From Diphasiastrum complanatum (taxonomy: Eukaryota > Streptophyta > Lycopodiopsida > Lycopodiales > Lycopodiaceae): a DNA stretch of 64,000 nucleotides. Location of the stretch: the NCBI GenBank assembly GCA_029204225.1, contig MU831855.1, forward strand, positions 36,318-100,317. The letters are read 5' to 3'. Both the position numbers and the translations under genes were made by a program. Of this stretch, positions 46,261-64,000 are shown in pieces; the stretch's first letter is position 1; the number at the start of each line of letters is the position of its first letter. The notes under the pieces were generated by a model that was not told where the DNA came from, did not search any database, and saw only the letters and a list, made by a program, of their open reading frames with translations.

Positions 46261-48781
46261 TACATTTTCCTAGAAAATATATTCAATAATAGAGCTGTAT
46301 GGAGGGTGGTTGAGTATACCATAATTTAGAATTAGAGCACACACATTGACAATGCACATTCTCTCTATAATGACATCGAATCAATAATGGAGTGCTTTCG
46401 CTCAGAATGTCCATTTTCTTCAAGGTCTTGATCAAGCGACACCTTTTATCATTTTCCATCTTTGGTAATGAAAACAAAGACCGAGCATTTGTTTTTTTTG
46501 TTGATAATGAAAGCATATTGACAACAATTTGATTCTGTATTCAATTTTTCCGTATGATTTGTACATTCTTTCATGCATTATGCATGTCGCTTTATAGACC
46601 TTGGACAACATTGCCATCTGAACAATATACAATGCTCTTGTCAGTTATCATGCTCAAAGTAAAAAGTCACAAAGTGTTGATTCATCATATGAAGTTTGGG
46701 GGATACAATAATGCTTAGGTGAGATCATAAGACATTTCGACATCATCAAACGTCAAGACATTTGTTCGGGTGTTAAGAAAAAGATATGTAAATTACATAT
46801 TAGAGAACACGTGTCATCTAAACTTTTCTAGCTACAAGGAAACATTTATTACAAACATCCTAGTTGCATTGCTTCAATATATCAAACACTACTTGACTAA
46901 TGCTTTTGCAATGAGCAATGATTTTTATGTTCATTGGCATTTAGAGCTGAATCGCAATAGTTCCTACAACTATCAAGATTGTTTCAAAATGTCTCTCACA
47001 TCATTTCAACACTTGAACAGAAGATGGCATCTAAATTATCCAATCACTCATGGGTATAAGAGATTTGAAATAATGAAATATATCAATGTGGCCAAATCGA
47101 GGAGCTATAATTGAAATATCTTAAATAAAGCTCTTATCCAAATTAGCATGTTGTCAAACTTTTTCAAAGGATAGAGCTCATATTCCAACCTCTATAGAAA
47201 AATGGCATCATCAATAGGGTAGCAAGTTGATCAAGTCTCTAAGAATCGAACTAATGTTAATGTTAGAGCACTTAGGCCACAACCATTGAATGAGACCACT
47301 GATGGGAGCGAACGAAATATTCAACTCCATCATATTAAGTCGAAGTCTTGAGTTCTCGAAAAAGCACCAAAAATGCATCAAAACCTAATCATGAGCTTCA
47401 GCTCCTAGTGCAGATCTTTTATTTTGTATGGCGAACATGTAAGTGGAGCCTACTTTCTTTCATCCTATTATTCAACATGATTACTAAAATCACAAATTCA
47501 ACTTGAGTCCATTCAAAGTTGCACCTTTAATTGTGGATCACAACTACTCAAAACAAGAACATTGAGTAAATTAGTCCATCCAGCCTTCCTATAGTTTGTG
47601 CAGAAATCAGCAGTTGCCTCCTTCAGCCTCTTTGTCATTTATTTGATTTCTTACTTTTGAGAACTCTTTCACATCACATTTTGTAAAGGATTTGACACCT
47701 CTGTATATTAAAAAGAACAAAGTCAGGTTACTTCAAATCTGGGAGAGTGAAGTTTAATTATGACTCTTTTTTAGATTTGCAATTGTTGCTAGTAGTGAGC
47801 AGCACAATGAAAAATATCCATTATAACAAAACTCAAACTAAAGTACGCTTAGTTGAAAAAACTTCTCATACATAAGATTGCTCTCTCATACAGCAGGTCA
47901 ACAATCTCGCAATTTCGCTACAAGATTGCACTTGTGAGAAGGGAGACATCTTCCATGAGTAATGAAATTGAAGATCAACATTGCAAAGAGATTTATTTGT
48001 TGACAATGCATATGGTAAAGAGAGCTGTGATGGCATGATCCTTGTTAAATTCACCAGCACTATAGCAGCATGCCTCCACAAACTCAATCATTCCAAATCT
48101 CAGCATGTGTTTAGAGAAAAGTAGAAGCTTTTGGAACTTTGGATGTGAACAATGCAAAAGAATAAAATCATCTACCAATTCAACCTTATTTGCTGTGAAA
48201 AAATAATAAAGCACAAAAAGAAGTATATTAATCCATCATTTGATCAATGCTTCTTGTACATATACTAAAACAACAAAATTCATTCGGAATGATTGCATGC
48301 TAATTGTTTACGGGACTCCAAACAGTCTTACAGTCTTAACAACAACAATGTTTACCAAGAAAATTAACTAGCAGCTCTGTTACGCATTCAATTGATAGCA
48401 ATGGCCATATAATAAATAGCCTGTGCAATTGGCCAGGCAAAGTTTCTTTCCCCTTGTTGTTTATATCAGCTTTGTAGATCAGCCTAGCATAACTTCTGAT
48501 TACCAGAAACTTTTATCAAAACTCTGGTCTTCAGCCTCCAAAGTTCACAGTGTGACAAGGCATTCCGGAAACATGCAGTTCTTTAAAGTAATCTCAATTC
48601 CCAACAGGGAAAAAAATATCCCAGAAAGTGTCCCTTTCATTTGGAAAATGTGTTTCCTTTCACATAAAAAGACCTTAGATCAAGAATTCTTGTCTGCAGG
48701 ATAACATATTTTCCTCCATAGAAGCTATTCTGTATAAGCAGTCTATGCACCTCTGTAATGAGGCTGCACTTGGAACTTTTA
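46261..48781. other. Intergenic sequence and 3' UTR side of ERdj3B
   Basis: 46.3-47.7 kb may be further LINE debris; the 114-codon plus frame at 46770-47114 has no recognised relative. The last few hundred bases before 48782 are expected to be the ERdj3B 3' UTR on the minus strand, but no cleavage site was fixed. Confidence 0.4.
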
Positions 48782-63291
<14,510 letters not shown>

Positions 63292-63409
63292 CTGCAAATC
63301 AAAATGTGAATGTACTCAAAAGCCTATATGCAATTAAGATTACAAAGGATTTTCTTCCTTACTATTTTGAAGTCAGTTTATTTGCTCTCAATGTTACCAC
63401 ACACTTGAC

Positions 63410-63700
63410 ATGTACTCTTCCATCGTATATGGCCTTTGGCATGGAAAGGACATTAATAAAACTCTCTGTGTCTCCATTTGTATTGGACAAGTTGGAGAAA
63501 GTTATTGTGCAGTGTCGTGGGTTGGATGCAAACTTGGAGATATCTTGATCGCCATTCTTCTTTATGCGAATGATGTGGTTCTAGTTTCACCTACCAAGGA
63601 GAGCCTACAGCAACAGCTTGATTGCCTTCATGACTTATGTTCCAGAAGGGGCCTAGAGTTTAATGTCAGGAAGGACTTCTAGGAGCTTTACGTTGAGATA
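63410..63700 (+). pseudogene. LINE reverse transcriptase fragment
   Basis: The plus frame reads GCKLGDILIAILLYANDVVL, then KESLQQQLDCLHDLC and RRGLEFNVRKDF, matching the LINE block around the catalytic YADD (here YAND) and the downstream L..FC...GL.VN.KKT motif. It is a different LINE lineage from that at 45.5 kb. It lies upstream of the first visible ERdj3B exon, opposite in strand, probably in an intron. The rest, to 64000, shows only G and A homopolymer runs. Confidence 0.7.
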
Positions 63701-64000
63701 GGAACTCCTTTTTGACAACCAGCCATTGGAAATTGTTTCATCCTAAATTTACTTAGGCATACTCTTTATTGGTTCACTTCTACTAGGCTTAGGAAGGGGG
63801 GGGGGGGGGCTTCATTCGCCCAACTAAAGAGAACATGAATTTTTTTTTTGGGAAAAAAAAATTAAGTTAAAACCCCTTTCCGCTAAGACAATGCTTGTAA
63901 ATCCGAATCACATAAACCAAAGGGGAGGCATACATCACAATGTCATAAGAGGGTACATGAAGTAGCCACTACAAATCTATATATCATGACTAATCAAAGA

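Noticed and set aside
46770-47114. 114-codon plus-strand frame as a gene
   Set aside because: No recognised domain, AT-rich composition, and it lies just past a LINE remnant; more likely debris.

Overview
The window is nuclear DNA of a land plant. The evidence is two plant-type genes (a C2-domain lipid-binding protein and an ER-lumenal DnaJ co-chaperone with long introns) embedded in AT-rich sequence packed with Ty1/Copia elements, plus Ty3/Gypsy, LINE, MITE-like and SINE-like remnants. Multi-kilobase introns loaded with repeats and nested Copia elements would suit a large-genome seed plant such as a gymnosperm. That placement is inference; no marker in the window fixes the species.

Layout. 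(1) 1-13.4 kb: several decayed Copia copies in both orientations. A plus-strand LTR with an internally deleted pol lies at 1-2806. Two minus-strand copies of one family lie at 6718-9158 and 9436-12444, and a small minus-strand RT scrap near 13.0-13.4 kb. (2) 13.4-16.6 kb: intergenic, with a 32-bp tandem repeat, ending in the 5' flank of the C2 gene. (3) 16600-18198: an intact, uninterrupted C2-domain gene on the plus strand. (4) 18.2-22.6 kb: intergenic, with a Gypsy RT remnant and a SINE-like element. (5) 22.6-31.7 kb: an old Copia element whose gag is split by a young, apparently complete Copia element (23396-29826). The young element has 655-bp LTRs differing at one position, a GATGG target duplication, a primer binding site, a polypurine tract and one 1317-codon gag-pol ORF. 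(6) 31.7-34.8 kb: intergenic, with four ~100-bp tRNA-like tandem units carrying A- and B-box motifs. (7) 34.8-44.8 kb: a pile of Copia fragments: a plus-strand pol whose RT is replaced by unrelated sequence, a minus-strand internally deleted element with an LTR at each end, a minus-strand copy without LTRs, and an RNase H tail with its 3' LTR. That last LTR matches the LTR at 22.6 kb, so 22.6-44.8 kb may be one exploded host element. (8) 45.5-46.3 kb: a LINE RT remnant. (9) 48782-63291: eight exons of an ERdj3B-type gene on the minus strand, 5'-incomplete because the signal peptide and the HPD half of the J domain lie beyond the window. Its introns hold an LTR-like element, a MITE candidate, tandem repeats, a long GA microsatellite beside a splice donor and a LINE fragment.

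The two host genes are not obviously connected in function. The C2 protein should act at membranes, and ERdj3B works with BiP on protein folding in the ER lumen. Everything else is selfish DNA in different stages of decay. I found no new enzymatic system. The most unusual structures are the tRNA-like tandem array, the RT-replaced chimeric Copia, the LTR-encoded ORF shared by two LTR copies, and the microsatellite at the ERdj3B splice donor.
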